Below are positions 33,314 to 41,897 of a stretch of 64,000 nucleotides of DNA, in pieces. Source of the stretch: Peribacillus deserti (GTDB lineage Bacteria > Bacillota > Bacilli > Bacillales > DSM-1321). Location of the stretch: contig NZ_JAFBFI010000001.1 in the NCBI RefSeq assembly GCF_016909175.1, positions 310,001-374,000 of the forward strand, given 5' to 3'. Numbering within the stretch: position 1 is the stretch's first letter; every line of letters begins with the position of its first letter. The notes beneath the pieces were generated by a model that was not told where the DNA came from, ran no database searches, and worked only from the letters and a program-made list of their open reading frames with translations. The translations under genes were made by a program, and so were the position numbers.

Positions 33314-34000
33314 ATGATCGAAATGTCTGAAGTATCTAAAATCTATCCTAATGGAGTTTCTGCCATTAATGGGATTACTGTAAAAATTAATAAAGGCGAG
33401 TTTGTTTACGTGGTGGGCCCAAGCGGCGCCGGTAAATCTACTTTTATAAAAATGATGTACCGCGAAGAAAAGCCGACAACCGGGAGCATTACCGTTAACG
33501 GAATTCAGCTTTCTAAACTGAGAAATACGAAAGTACCGCTATTCCGCCGCAATTTAGGGGTAGTCTTCCAGGACTTTAAGCTCTTGCCTACTCTTACTGT
33601 ATTTGAGAACGTAGCGTTTGCGATGGAGGTTGTAGAAGAGCATCCAAAAGATATTAAAAAGCGTGTGATGGAGGTGCTTGATTTAGTAGGACTTAAGCAT
33701 AAGGCACGCATGGTTCCGACTGAATTGTCTGGCGGAGAGCAGCAGCGTGTTTCCATAGCGCGGTCCATCGTTAATTCCCCGCAGGTTGTGATTGCAGACG
33801 AACCGACAGGTAACCTGGATCCGGAGACTTCATGGGAGATTATGAATATTTTAGAAGAGATTAATAACCGTGGGACTACTATTGTGATGGCCACACATAA
33901 TCGAGATATTGTTAATAATTTAAAGCGTCGCGTAATTGCCATTGATAATGGAAGAATCGTACGTGATGAGCAGCGAGGAGAATACGGATATGAGTATTAG
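33314..34000 (+). CDS. ftsE: Cell-division ABC ATPase FtsE
   Basis: FtsEX is an ABC-type signal relay that activates wall hydrolases (CwlO in B. subtilis). The 228-aa ATPase has Walker A GPSGAGKST (~36-44), Q-loop VVFQDFKLLPTLTV, signature LSGGEQQRVSIARS, Walker B VVIADEPTGNLDPE, and H-loop MATHNRDIV. Its stop overlaps ftsX by 11 bases. Confidence 0.98.
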   Translation: MIEMSEVSKIYPNGVSAINGITVKINKGEFVYVVGPSGAGKSTFIKMMYREEKPTTGSITVNGIQLSKLRNTKVPLFRRNLGVVFQDFKLLPTLTVFENVAFAMEVVEEHPKDIKKRVMEVLDLVGLKHKARMVPTELSGGEQQRVSIARSIVNSPQVVIADEPTGNLDPETSWEIMNILEEINNRGTTIVMATHNRDIVNNLKRRVIAIDNGRIVRDEQRGEYGYEY

Positions 34001-34883
34001 AACCCTTCGCCGCCACTTTAGAGAGAGCGGAAAAAGCTTAGCGAGGAACGGCTGGATGACTTTTGCATCCATCAGTGCGGTGACTGTCACTCTGCTTTTG
34101 GTTGGCGTATTTTTTGTAATCATGATGAACTTAAACCATATTGCTGAGAACATCCAGAAGGATGTTGAAATCAGGGTCCACCTTGATCCGGCAGCGGATG
34201 ATAATAATAAAGATTTAATCGGCCAGAAGATCGAACAAATCTCTGCAGTCGATACGGTCGCATTTTCCCCAAAGGAAAAAGAGCTGACGAACTTAATCGA
34301 TGAGATGGGTGAAGATGGAAAGACCTTTAAGCTGTTTGAACAGGATAACCCCCTGAACGATGTATATGTGGTCAAAACAAAGGAGCCTGTAGACGTCGTT
34401 AAAACGGCTAAACAGATTGAGAAATTTCAATATGTCCAAAATGTAAAATATGGACAGGGCTATGTTGAAAAAATGTTTGATGTTGTCGAAGTTGCACGAA
34501 ATATCGGGATCGTTTTAATCCTTGGTTTATTATTTACCGCAATGTTCCTGATTTCAAACACCATTAAAATAACAATTATTGCCAGAAGAAGAGAAATTGA
34601 GATTATGAGATTAGTAGGAGCTACAAACAGCTTTATCCGCTGGCCTTTCTTCCTTGAAGGAGCCTGGCTCGGGATTCTTGGAGCAATTATCCCTATTGCT
34701 TTTATCGCTGCCGCCTACTCGTACATCTATGATTTTGTATCACCAAGAATCCAAATTAAGTTTGTAGAGCTTCTGGAATTCAATCCATTCATTTGGCAAG
34801 TATCGCTGATTCTGCTGCTTTTAGGTGCAGTCATTGGCGTGTGGGGAAGCTTAATGTCAGTAAGGAAATTTTTAAAAATATAA
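33990..34883 (+). CDS. ftsX: Cell-division membrane protein FtsX
   Basis: FtsX is the membrane partner of FtsE. The 297-aa protein has four membrane segments (~22-45, ~170-192, ~220-245, ~268-290) and a large external loop (residues ~50-165) that contacts the hydrolase side. Family phrases: RESGKSLARNGWMTFASISA and IIARRREIEIMRLVGATNSF. The start 33990 follows GCGAGGAGAATAC and lies inside the ftsE end; an earlier in-frame ATG lacks a ribosome site. Confidence 0.97.
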   Translation: MSIRTLRRHFRESGKSLARNGWMTFASISAVTVTLLLVGVFFVIMMNLNHIAENIQKDVEIRVHLDPAADDNNKDLIGQKIEQISAVDTVAFSPKEKELTNLIDEMGEDGKTFKLFEQDNPLNDVYVVKTKEPVDVVKTAKQIEKFQYVQNVKYGQGYVEKMFDVVEVARNIGIVLILGLLFTAMFLISNTIKITIIARRREIEIMRLVGATNSFIRWPFFLEGAWLGILGAIIPIAFIAAAYSYIYDFVSPRIQIKFVELLEFNPFIWQVSLILLLLGAVIGVWGSLMSVRKFLKI

Positions 34884-34890
34884 TGTGTAA

Positions 34891-34918
34891 GGCCGGCAGA
34901 TTAAGTGCCGGCCTTTTT
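34891..34918. terminator. ftsX terminator
   Basis: GGCCGGCA/TGCCGGCC stem followed by five Ts. Confidence 0.88.
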
Positions 34919-34929
34919 CGACGTGTTAC

Positions 34930-35514
34930 TTAATCTCCATGAACATCCACATTTACAGCAAAATGGCTGTGAGGAAGATACTGAATGTCCAGCGTCTTTC
35001 CTGATAAATTCGCTTCGTAGTAATCCTGTGTTATCTGCAGATAATGTACATCGATGATCTGCCCGCTAAAATCCAGGTCAGATATAAATCGTGGTCCGGT
35101 GTCGTGATTATCATACTCCACATGGTCAGGAACACCTGTGATTCTTTCAAACTGCCTATTTTCGTATGTTTCTTTATCCTTGTACAAAAGAAAAGAAGTA
35201 TCTAGTAAACCATAACCCGCATATCCAAAGGCTGCTGAGAAAAGGAACAACACAATTTTACCGGGCCAGCTGCGCACTGCAGTCACAACTCCAAGAAGAA
35301 CAAAGCAAAATCACAGAGTCAAACAGGCTCCGCAGTATAACCCAAGCATTTTTGATAAAATAAAATGTTCTTCCGTTAACGAAGATGCGCCCCAAAAGAC
35401 TAACCACAGGAGAAACATCAACATTGTTAAAATCATCAGCACCGAGCCAGTCAAGCCACTCTCATTTGTTTCACTGCTTTTTTTTATATACCTTATTTTT
35501 CCCATCATGATCAT
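34930..35514 (-). pseudogene. Membrane protein gene split by an in-frame TGA
   Basis: Two minus-strand frames, 35514-35311 (67 codons) and 35286-34930 (118 codons), are in the same phase and separated only by TGA at 35313-35311. Read through, they give one ~194-aa protein: basic start (MGKIRYIKKS), TM1 (LMILTMLMFLLWLVFWG), TM2 running through the stop (LGLYCGACLTL-x-FCFVLLGVV), TM3 (KIVLFLFSAAFGYAGYGLL), and a C-terminal extracellular-type domain (YDNHDTGPRFISDLDFSGQI). AAGGTGA precedes ATG 35514. The stop lies in a membrane helix where Trp (TGG) would fit. The family is unknown to me. Confidence 0.65.
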
Positions 35515-35739
35515 CTGCCAATTTTCACCTTACCATTATAGTACTCTTTTGAAGGACTGCCGTGCCATTCTTAAGCGGGGATCCAATGATTCAGCTTGGC
35601 CTGATTTATCACTCTTTTTCACTAAAAAACATAATAAGTCCGAGCTTCTCATATATAACTAAGGACAAGTATATGGCTATGCAGGCGTTTAGATGATTCA
35701 GGCCGGTAAAAGGGCCTATTGATAAGAGAGGAGCTTTTT

Positions 35740-37182
35740 ATGGGGAAAAAATGGGTGCTGCCTTTATCGGTTGCTCTTTCGCTGACGACTGGAGCGGCTG
35801 GCGGGGTGTATGCAGGAATAAAGATTAATGATGGCGATATACCAGGCTTTTCACAAAAGCCCGACGAAAAAATGAATCCTGTGGATGGGAATTCTTTACT
35901 TAAGGTTCATCAGGCTTATCAGCTGATTAAGGAGAACTATGTAGAGAAAGTAGGAGAAACACAGCTGGAGGAGGGTGCGATCCAGGGAATGCTCTCTACG
36001 CTGAAGGACCCGTACTCCGTCTATATGAATAGAGAAACAGCCGAGCAGTTTAATGAAGCGCTTGATAGCTCCTTTGAAGGAATTGGCACCGAGATTGGAG
36101 AAGAAGACGGAAAAGTGATCATTATTTCTCCTTATAAGGACTCGCCTGCTGAAAAAGCCGGCTTGAAGCCGAGGGACCAGATTATCAAAGTCAATGGCGA
36201 AAGTGTGGAAGGACTGAATTTGTATGACACCAGGCTTAAGATTAGAGGGAAAAAGGGGACCGCAGTAAAACTGGAAATTAAGCGGGCCGGAGTTTCGAAT
36301 CCGATTGAAATGAAAATTGTCCGTGATACGATTCCGATTGAGACGGTCGTTTCCAAGGTGATGGAGCAGCGCGGCGAGAAAATTGGATACCTGGCAATCA
36401 CTTCTTTTTCTGAACATACCAGCAAAGACTTTAGAAAGGAGCTTCGGCAATTAGAAGCTAAGCAGATAAAAGGGCTCATCATAGATGTCCGGGGTAATCC
36501 GGGTGGACTGCTTTCATCAGTGGAAGAAATTCTGGGACAATTTGTGACGAAGGATAAGCCTTATATTCAGATCCAGAAGCGAAATGGCGATAAGAAAGAA
36601 TATTTCACAACCCTGAAAAAGGAAAAACCGTATGAAGTGGCTGTTCTCATTGATAAGGGAAGTGCCTCAGCATCCGAGATTCTGGCAGGAGCATTGAATG
36701 AGGCAGAAGGATATAAGCTGATTGGTGAAAGAACGTTTGGAAAAGGAACCGTCCAGCAGGCTGTTCCGATGAATGATGGCAGCAATATTAAGCTGACTCT
36801 CTATAAATGGCTGACGCCGGAAGGCAACTGGATCCATAAAAAAGGAATCGAACCGACAATCGAAATCAGCCAGCCGTCTGCTTTCCAGTCTCATCCTTTA
36901 AATGTGGAAAAGCCCTTTAAAAGAGACAGCAATGATGAACAGGTCAAGCATGCACAGGAAATGCTGAAAAGCCTGGGTTTTGAAACAGGCAGGGATGATG
37001 GATACTTTGATAAGAAGACGGAAGTTGCCGTAAAAGCTTTTCAATCTCATAGAGGGTTGAAACAAAGCGGAGTTTTGGATAGCAAAACAGCAAAAGCGCT
37101 GGCAAATGCCGTGCTCGAGTATATGAAGGATGAGAAACATGACCTTCAGCTGCGGATGGCCATGAGTTACTTAACTAAATAA
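35740..37182 (+). CDS. ctpB: S41 (carboxy-terminal processing) protease CtpB
   Basis: CtpB cleaves SpoIVFA during sporulation in B. subtilis to activate sigma-K. The 480-aa protein has an N-terminal signal/anchor, a PDZ domain (~105-185, FEGIGTEIGEEDGKVIIISP, GLKPRDQIIKVNGESVEG), the S41 catalytic core with Ser in DKGSASASEIL (~310) and Lys in RTFGKGTVQ (335), and a C-terminal peptidoglycan-binding domain (AQEMLKSLGFETGRDDGYFD). Ser-Lys spacing and length match B. subtilis CtpB. Start 35740 follows GAGAGGAGC. Confidence 0.97.
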   Translation: MGKKWVLPLSVALSLTTGAAGGVYAGIKINDGDIPGFSQKPDEKMNPVDGNSLLKVHQAYQLIKENYVEKVGETQLEEGAIQGMLSTLKDPYSVYMNRETAEQFNEALDSSFEGIGTEIGEEDGKVIIISPYKDSPAEKAGLKPRDQIIKVNGESVEGLNLYDTRLKIRGKKGTAVKLEIKRAGVSNPIEMKIVRDTIPIETVVSKVMEQRGEKIGYLAITSFSEHTSKDFRKELRQLEAKQIKGLIIDVRGNPGGLLSSVEEILGQFVTKDKPYIQIQKRNGDKKEYFTTLKKEKPYEVAVLIDKGSASASEILAGALNEAEGYKLIGERTFGKGTVQQAVPMNDGSNIKLTLYKWLTPEGNWIHKKGIEPTIEISQPSAFQSHPLNVEKPFKRDSNDEQVKHAQEMLKSLGFETGRDDGYFDKKTEVAVKAFQSHRGLKQSGVLDSKTAKALANAVLEYMKDEKHDLQLRMAMSYLTK

Positions 37183-37190
37183 CTTGAAAA

Positions 37191-37219
37191 TCCTCTCATG
37201 TATGGGAGGTTTTTTTTTG
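37191..37219 (+). terminator. ctpB terminator
   Basis: CCTC-CAT / ATG-GAGG stem followed by nine Ts. Confidence 0.85.
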
Positions 37220-37319
37220 TCGAGAGCCAGGAGGCGGGCTGGGGTGGAATTCAAGGTTATCCCAAGAATGAAAGATTATGCAGCATGTAAAATTTTCCGT
37301 GCATTTTTTTTATAAAATT

Positions 37320-37345
37320 TGAAACCTTTTATCACCCGCTTCGTA
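37320..37345 (+). promoter_or_regulatory. SigW promoter of the ter cluster
   Basis: TGAAAC (37320-37325), exactly 16 bp, CGTA (37342-37345), the canonical extracytoplasmic-function SigW promoter. It lies ~145 bp before the first TerD gene; B. subtilis yceC-H is also SigW-dependent. Confidence 0.9.
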
Positions 37346-37491
37346 TATAGTAGGCGGATGCCCGTACTACTGAGTTCCAAATGGGCTGGAGTTTACTGGT
37401 TAATGGGTTATTTATTGGAACTTGATAGTCGGAAATGATAAGATTTAGAGGAAATATCAAGTATGTCATTGTTTAAGGGAGAGTGCAGTAA

Positions 37492-38088
37492 ATGGCCATT
37501 TCATTACAAAAAGGGCAAAAAATTGACCTTACAAAGGGCCGGGCTGGTTTAACTAATATTACTGTTGGTTTGGGCTGGGATCCGGTGAAAAAGGGAGGTC
37601 TGTTCGGCGGGCTTTTAGGCGGAGGAGCAGATGTTGACTGTGACGCATCCGTTCTTATGCTGAATGAGCAGGATAAGCTGACTGACCAGAAGGACCTGAT
37701 TTACTTCGGCAATAAAACGAGTAAATGCCGCAGCGTCAAACACTCCGGTGACAACTTGACCGGTGCTGGCGATGGTGATGATGAGCAAATCACTGTTGAC
37801 TTAAGAAACGTGCCTGCAAATGTACATAAGCTGTTATTTGTAGTGAACATTTATCAGGCAAAACAAAGAAAACAGCATTTCGGCATGATCCAGAACGCTT
37901 TCATCCGTGTTGTTAACAGCAGCGGCGGGGAAGAATTGATTAAATTTAATTTGACTGATGATTATTCAGGACTTACTTCATTGTTCCCGGGTGAGCTTTA
38001 CCGCCATAATGGCGAGTGGAAGTTCTCAGCAGTAGGACAAGGTACAAGTGACCTGTCAATCGGGGATATTGCAAACCGTTATCGTTAA
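37492..38088 (+). CDS. TerD-family stress protein 1 (YceC-like)
   Basis: TerD proteins are cytosolic beta-sandwich proteins that bind calcium through Asp-rich loops and act in tellurite, phage and envelope-stress resistance. The 198-aa protein shows GQKIDLTKGRAGLTNITVGL, the metal loop DVDCDASVLMLN, and [20 protein letters not shown]. It has a short Gly-rich insert near residue 45 (KKGGLFGGLLGGGADVD) that the two following paralogues lack. AAGGGAGAGTG is the ribosome site. First gene behind the SigW promoter. Confidence 0.93.
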   Translation: MAISLQKGQKIDLTKGRAGLTNITVGLGWDPVKKGGLFGGLLGGGADVDCDASVLMLNEQDKLTDQKDLIYFGNKTSKCRSVKHSGDNLTGAGDGDDEQITVDLRNVPANVHKLLFVVNIYQAKQRKQHFGMIQNAFIRVVNSSGGEELIKFNLTDDYSGLTSLFPGELYRHNGEWKFSAVGQGTSDLSIGDIANRYR

Positions 38089-38139
38089 ATTCTGTTTGTA
38101 ATTAAGCTTGATCAAAGCTCATTTTAATTATAGGGACTG

Positions 38140-38172
38140 TGTTGGTTGGAGCGCCTGCAGCGGAAACCAACA
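38140..38172. repeat. Short form of a Bacillus-type interspersed repeat
   Basis: TGTTGGTTGGAGCG and CGGAAACCAACA form a hairpin. The ends resemble those of the longer element at 57398-57528 (TGTTGAT... GGAAATCAACA) with the middle removed. Confidence 0.5.
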
Positions 38173-38224
38173 GGTAAGTTTAAATAGCTAAATAAAAAAT
38201 TTAAATAAAGCGAGGTTATCATTC

Positions 38225-38803
38225 ATGGCAATTTCATTATCAAAAGGACAAAAAGTAGATCTTACAAAATCTAATCCAGGGCTTCAAAACATCGTTGTAG
38301 GCTTAGGCTGGGACGTAAATAAGTATGATGGAGGCAATGATTTCGATCTTGACTCTTCTGTATTCCTATTAAATGCTTCAGGCAAATGTGATTCTGAAAA
38401 AGATTTTATTTTCTTCAATAATCTTGTAGGTGCAAATGGTGCTGTCGAGCATACAGGCGACAATCTAACAGGAGACGGCGATGGAGATGATGAGCAGGTT
38501 AAAATCAACCTTTCTCAAGTTCCTGCTACTATTGAAAAAATTACGTTCACGATTACGATTCATGATGCTGAAGCACGCAATCAGAACTTTGGCCAGGTTT
38601 CCAATGCTTTCGCTCGTATTTTCAATCCTGCAAACGGCGAAGAATTAATCCGTTATGACCTTGGAGAAGACTTCTCTATTGAAACAGCTGTAGTTGTGGG
38701 TGAATTATACCGCCATAGCGGTGAGTGGAAATTCAATGCAATCGGTAGCGGCTACCAGGGCGGACTTGCATCCCTAGTACGCGATTATGGATTAAACGTT
38801 TAA
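38225..38803 (+). CDS. TerD-family stress protein 2 (YceD-like)
   Basis: A 192-aa TerD paralogue: [20 protein letters not shown], metal loop [50 protein letters not shown], and [20 protein letters not shown]. All Asp residues of the calcium site are present. It is the closest in pattern to paralogue 3. A 13-bp perfect hairpin follows, which may reduce but not stop transcription into the third gene. Confidence 0.95.
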   Translation: MAISLSKGQKVDLTKSNPGLQNIVVGLGWDVNKYDGGNDFDLDSSVFLLNASGKCDSEKDFIFFNNLVGANGAVEHTGDNLTGDGDGDDEQVKINLSQVPATIEKITFTITIHDAEARNQNFGQVSNAFARIFNPANGEELIRYDLGEDFSIETAVVVGELYRHSGEWKFNAIGSGYQGGLASLVRDYGLNV

Positions 38804-38833
38804 TATTCAAGAGTTTTCTTCGAAAAAGGTGCG

Positions 38834-38862
38834 GGCGGAATCTGCTGGGAGCAGATTCCGCC
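38834..38862 (+). terminator. Strong hairpin between TerD genes 2 and 3
   Basis: GGCGGAATCTGCT/AGCAGATTCCGCC is a perfect 13-bp stem with a GGG loop, but followed only by TTGTTGG. It could be a partial terminator or an RNA-stabilising processing site. Confidence 0.6.
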
Positions 38863-38932
38863 TTGTTGGAAAACAAAAACACCTATTCTTATCTGATAAA
38901 CAATTGTAATATAATGTATGGGGTGAAGAATC

Positions 38933-39511
38933 ATGGCTATTCAATTAGCGAAAGGCCAGCGTATCGATTTAACCAAAACCAACCCGGGTCTTACAAAAGC
39001 GATTATTGGTTTAGGCTGGGATACTAATAAATATTCAGGCGGCTCTGCATTTGACCTTGATGCCTCAGCCTTTCTTGCTAACGAGCAGGGGAAGGTACAA
39101 GATGATTTGGAATTTATATTCTACAATAATTTAAAAAGCCCAACTGGTGCTGTTGAGCATACCGGGGATAACCGGACTGGTGAAGGAGACGGAGATGATG
39201 AGCAGATCGTTGTTGACTTCTCACTTTTGCCTGCACATGTAAGCAAAATTGGCATTGCCGTAACCATTCATGATGCTGATGCAAGAAAACAAAACTTTGG
39301 CCAGGTTTCCAATGCGTTTGTCCGCGTCGTAAATCCGGAAAACGATGAAGAAATCCTGCGCTATGATCTGGGAGAGGACTTCTCGATTGAAACGGCTGTT
39401 GTGATCTGCGAGTTATATAAACACGGTTCAGATTGGAAATTCAATGCGATTGGCAGCGGATTTTCCGGCGGACTGGCTGACCTTTGCCGCAACTACGGAT
39501 TAGAAGTGTAA
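38933..39511 (+). CDS. TerD-family stress protein 3 (YceE-like)
   Basis: A 192-aa TerD paralogue: [93 protein letters not shown]. The metal-binding Asp set is complete. Ribosome site GGGGTGAAG. It is the third of a tandem family, matching yceCDE of B. subtilis. Confidence 0.95.
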   Translation: MAIQLAKGQRIDLTKTNPGLTKAIIGLGWDTNKYSGGSAFDLDASAFLANEQGKVQDDLEFIFYNNLKSPTGAVEHTGDNRTGEGDGDDEQIVVDFSLLPAHVSKIGIAVTIHDADARKQNFGQVSNAFVRVVNPENDEEILRYDLGEDFSIETAVVICELYKHGSDWKFNAIGSGFSGGLADLCRNYGLEV

Positions 39512-39607
39512 GCAGTTAGGAAAGATACTCGCGAGGAGCAAGCTGATCTTTTCGTCATTGTTTAGTGCCCCAAGTTCAAAAGTAAATTTAGATGTTTGAT
39601 TAAGAAT

Positions 39608-39659
39608 ATCCTTCATACTCTGGGCAATGCGATTGCCTGTTCTTTAGAATGTGAAGGAT
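39608..39659 (+). promoter_or_regulatory. Two-part stem-loop in the TerC leader
   Basis: ATCCTTCA/TGAAGGAT encloses GGCAAT/ATTGCC with a GCG loop. It is ~115 bp before terC in a 262-bp spacer. It does not show the manganese (yybP-ykoY) riboswitch core. Role unknown. Confidence 0.4.
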
Positions 39660-39773
39660 GAAACATTTAAGGCTGCTAAACTATCAAATACGTTACGGGC
39701 CATCAAGAAAAGGATTAGCCTATAAATGGAATATTACATGGCGAGCCTGTATTAGAAGGAGAATTTCAAATAA

Positions 39774-40517
39774 ATGGAATTTATACAAGATTTATTATCA
39801 AGTTATGGATCGTTTTTCTCTTGGGATGCGGTAAAAGCGGTGTTATCCGACCCAGCAGCATGGGGAGTAATCGGTACACTAATTATTTTGGAAGGCCTCT
39901 TATCTGCGGATAATGCATTAGTTCTAGCCGTCATGGTTAAACACCTTCCGAAAAAAGAACAAAAAAGAGCTTTATTTTACGGGATTTTAGGAGCTTATGT
40001 ATTCCGATTCCTGGCTATCGGTCTAGGGGTATTCTTAATTAAAATCACCTGGATTAAGATCGCCGGAGGACTATATCTGCTCTGGCTTGCCGTTTCCTAC
40101 TTTATTAAGAAAAATAAAGAAGGGGAAGAAGAAGAAGTCAAAAACAAGCCTATGGGCTTTTGGAGAACGGTGCTGTCCGTTGAAATCATGGACATTGCAT
40201 TCAGTATTGACAGTGTAATTGCTGCGTTTGGTGTTTCCGATCAGATCTGGGTCCTATTCCTTGGAGGTATTCTTGGAGTACTGATGATGCGTGGTGTGGC
40301 GCAGGTATTCCTTGCCCTTATTGAGAGAATTCCAGAATTTGAAACAACAGCCTTCCTTATGATAGCATTAATTGGTGTCAAGATGATTGCGAGCCCTTGG
40401 TTCCACGTGGAAGAGCTTGTATTCTTCAGTATTCTTATTGCTGTGTTCCTAAGCACTTTTATTGTTCACAAAATCAAAAAGAACAGATCATCTAAGCAAT
40501 CTGAAGTAAGCAAGTAA
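39774..40517 (+). CDS. TerC-family integral membrane protein (YceF-like)
   Basis: A 247-aa protein with seven to eight membrane segments. Family motifs include the acidic membrane residues in EGLLSADNALVLAVMVKHLP and VEIMDIAFSIDSVIAAFGV. TerC proteins are linked to metal (Mn) export and metal supply to exported proteins, and here to the Ter stress system. Ribosome site GAAGGAGAA. B. subtilis yceF lies after yceE in the same way. A terminator follows. Confidence 0.95.
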   Translation: MEFIQDLLSSYGSFFSWDAVKAVLSDPAAWGVIGTLIILEGLLSADNALVLAVMVKHLPKKEQKRALFYGILGAYVFRFLAIGLGVFLIKITWIKIAGGLYLLWLAVSYFIKKNKEGEEEEVKNKPMGFWRTVLSVEIMDIAFSIDSVIAAFGVSDQIWVLFLGGILGVLMMRGVAQVFLALIERIPEFETTAFLMIALIGVKMIASPWFHVEELVFFSILIAVFLSTFIVHKIKKNRSSKQSEVSK

Positions 40518-40530
40518 CATTCGTTTATAC

Positions 40531-40568
40531 AAGAGGGAAGAAACGAAATTGTCTCTTTCCTCTTTTTA
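40531..40568 (+). terminator. terC terminator
   Basis: AGAGG-AAGA / TCTT-CCTCT stem followed by TTTTTATTT, separating the terD-terC part from the next six genes. Confidence 0.65.
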
Positions 40569-40691
40569 TTTATTTTCAATGTAAAATTTTAGGAGTTTGC
40601 TGTATGGTGCAGGCAGAAGTTGAAAAGAGCAGTAAAAGTATAGTTACCAAATAGTAGATTATTAGACTTTATTAGACCAGGGGGAATGTTG

Positions 40692-41897
40692 GTGAAGCAC
40701 TTTGGATATCTGGATAACGATGAAAGAAAGCAAGTATTTATGCATGAGCCTGTGGAGTTCACGAAGAATTCAGATAAAGAGCTGTTGTCTTATGCGCTGG
40801 GTGCCGCTCTGTACATGCCTGGAACACGGTCGCGCATTTCTAATGATGTACTATCTGGTAAATTTTTGTCCGGTGAGCATGAAGGCTTGACATCAATGGT
40901 TATTTGCCTGGAAGATTCCATTTCGGATGGAGAGGTTGGGGATGCCGAGCTGAATCTGGTCCTTCAGCTGCAGGAAATCAAGCGTGCTGTTGACAGCCAT
41001 CTATTCCGGCTTCAGGATCTGCCGCTTCTTTTCATTCGGATACGAAGCGAAGAGCAGCTGCATAAATTAGCGGAAAACCTCGGCAATGCGCTGGAGCTGG
41101 TGAGCGGGTTTGTGTTTCCTAAGTTTACTAGTGAGAAAGGCGAGGCCTATTTGAGCGCCCTTTTAGAAATAAACAAAACCTATTCACAGCAGCTATATGC
41201 GATGCCCATACTTGAGACACCCGAAGTGATTTACAAAGAAACAAGGCTTGAAACTCTGATTGGGATTAAAGAACTGCTTGACCGCTATAAGGATCTGATT
41301 TTAAATGTAAGAATGGGTGCGACGGATTTCTCAGGCTTATTCGGTATCCGCAGAGACAGAGATACGACCATTTACAATATTGGTGTGATTGCAGACTGCA
41401 TCACAGATATTATCAATATTTTTGGAAGAGAAAATGAGTATGTTATTTCCGGCCCGGTTTGGGAGTACTTTGGAAAGCAGCGTATAATGAAGCCGAGGAT
41501 CCGCCAGACTCCTTTCGAGGTTATACATGATGGCATTAAATTAAGGGACGCTATGATCAGCCGCAATGACGATGCTCTCATTTATGAAATTATATTGGAT
41601 CGTTCAAATGGCATTATCGGTAAAACGATTATTCATCCTTCCCATATAAAGGCCGTTAACTCTCTTCATGTAGTCAGTCTTGAGGAATATATGGATGCAT
41701 CAGCTATTATAGAAAGCGCCAGTTCCTTTAATGGTGTAATGAAAAGTGGCTTTTCCAATAAAATGAATGAAATTAAGCCTCATTATAATTGGGCAAAGAA
41801 AATCATTCTTAAGTCAAAACTTTATGGAGTGTTTCATGAACAACAATCTTTCCTTGATCTCCTTACAGCCAGATCTGAGAAAAAATTATTCATATAA
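40692..41897 (+). CDS. TIM-barrel C-C bond lyase-like protein of the Ter module (HpcH/HpaI, citrate lyase family)
   Basis: A ~401-aa protein resembling the citrate-lyase beta-subunit/HpcH aldolase fold: YMPGTRSRI, CLEDSISDGEV with acidic metal ligands, LLFIRIRSEEQL, GFVFPKFTS, METPEVIYKE-type segment (LETPEVIYKETRLETLIGIK), NVRMGATDFSGLFG and IGKTIIHPSHIKAVN. AGGGGG (40679-40684) suggests GTG 40692; ATG 40686 is too close. Anantharaman, Iyer and Aravind described such a gene in Ter-linked biosynthetic modules. The substrate is unknown. It overlaps the next gene by 62 bases. Confidence 0.85.
   Translation: MKHFGYLDNDERKQVFMHEPVEFTKNSDKELLSYALGAALYMPGTRSRISNDVLSGKFLSGEHEGLTSMVICLEDSISDGEVGDAELNLVLQLQEIKRAVDSHLFRLQDLPLLFIRIRSEEQLHKLAENLGNALELVSGFVFPKFTSEKGEAYLSALLEINKTYSQQLYAMPILETPEVIYKETRLETLIGIKELLDRYKDLILNVRMGATDFSGLFGIRRDRDTTIYNIGVIADCITDIINIFGRENEYVISGPVWEYFGKQRIMKPRIRQTPFEVIHDGIKLRDAMISRNDDALIYEIILDRSNGIIGKTIIHPSHIKAVNSLHVVSLEEYMDASAIIESASSFNGVMKSGFSNKMNEIKPHYNWAKKIILKSKLYGVFHEQQSFLDLLTARSEKKLFI

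Noticed and set aside
39512-39773. Manganese (yybP-ykoY) riboswitch before terC
   Set aside because: The conserved GGGGAGTAG and paired loops of that class are absent; only a two-part hairpin is present.
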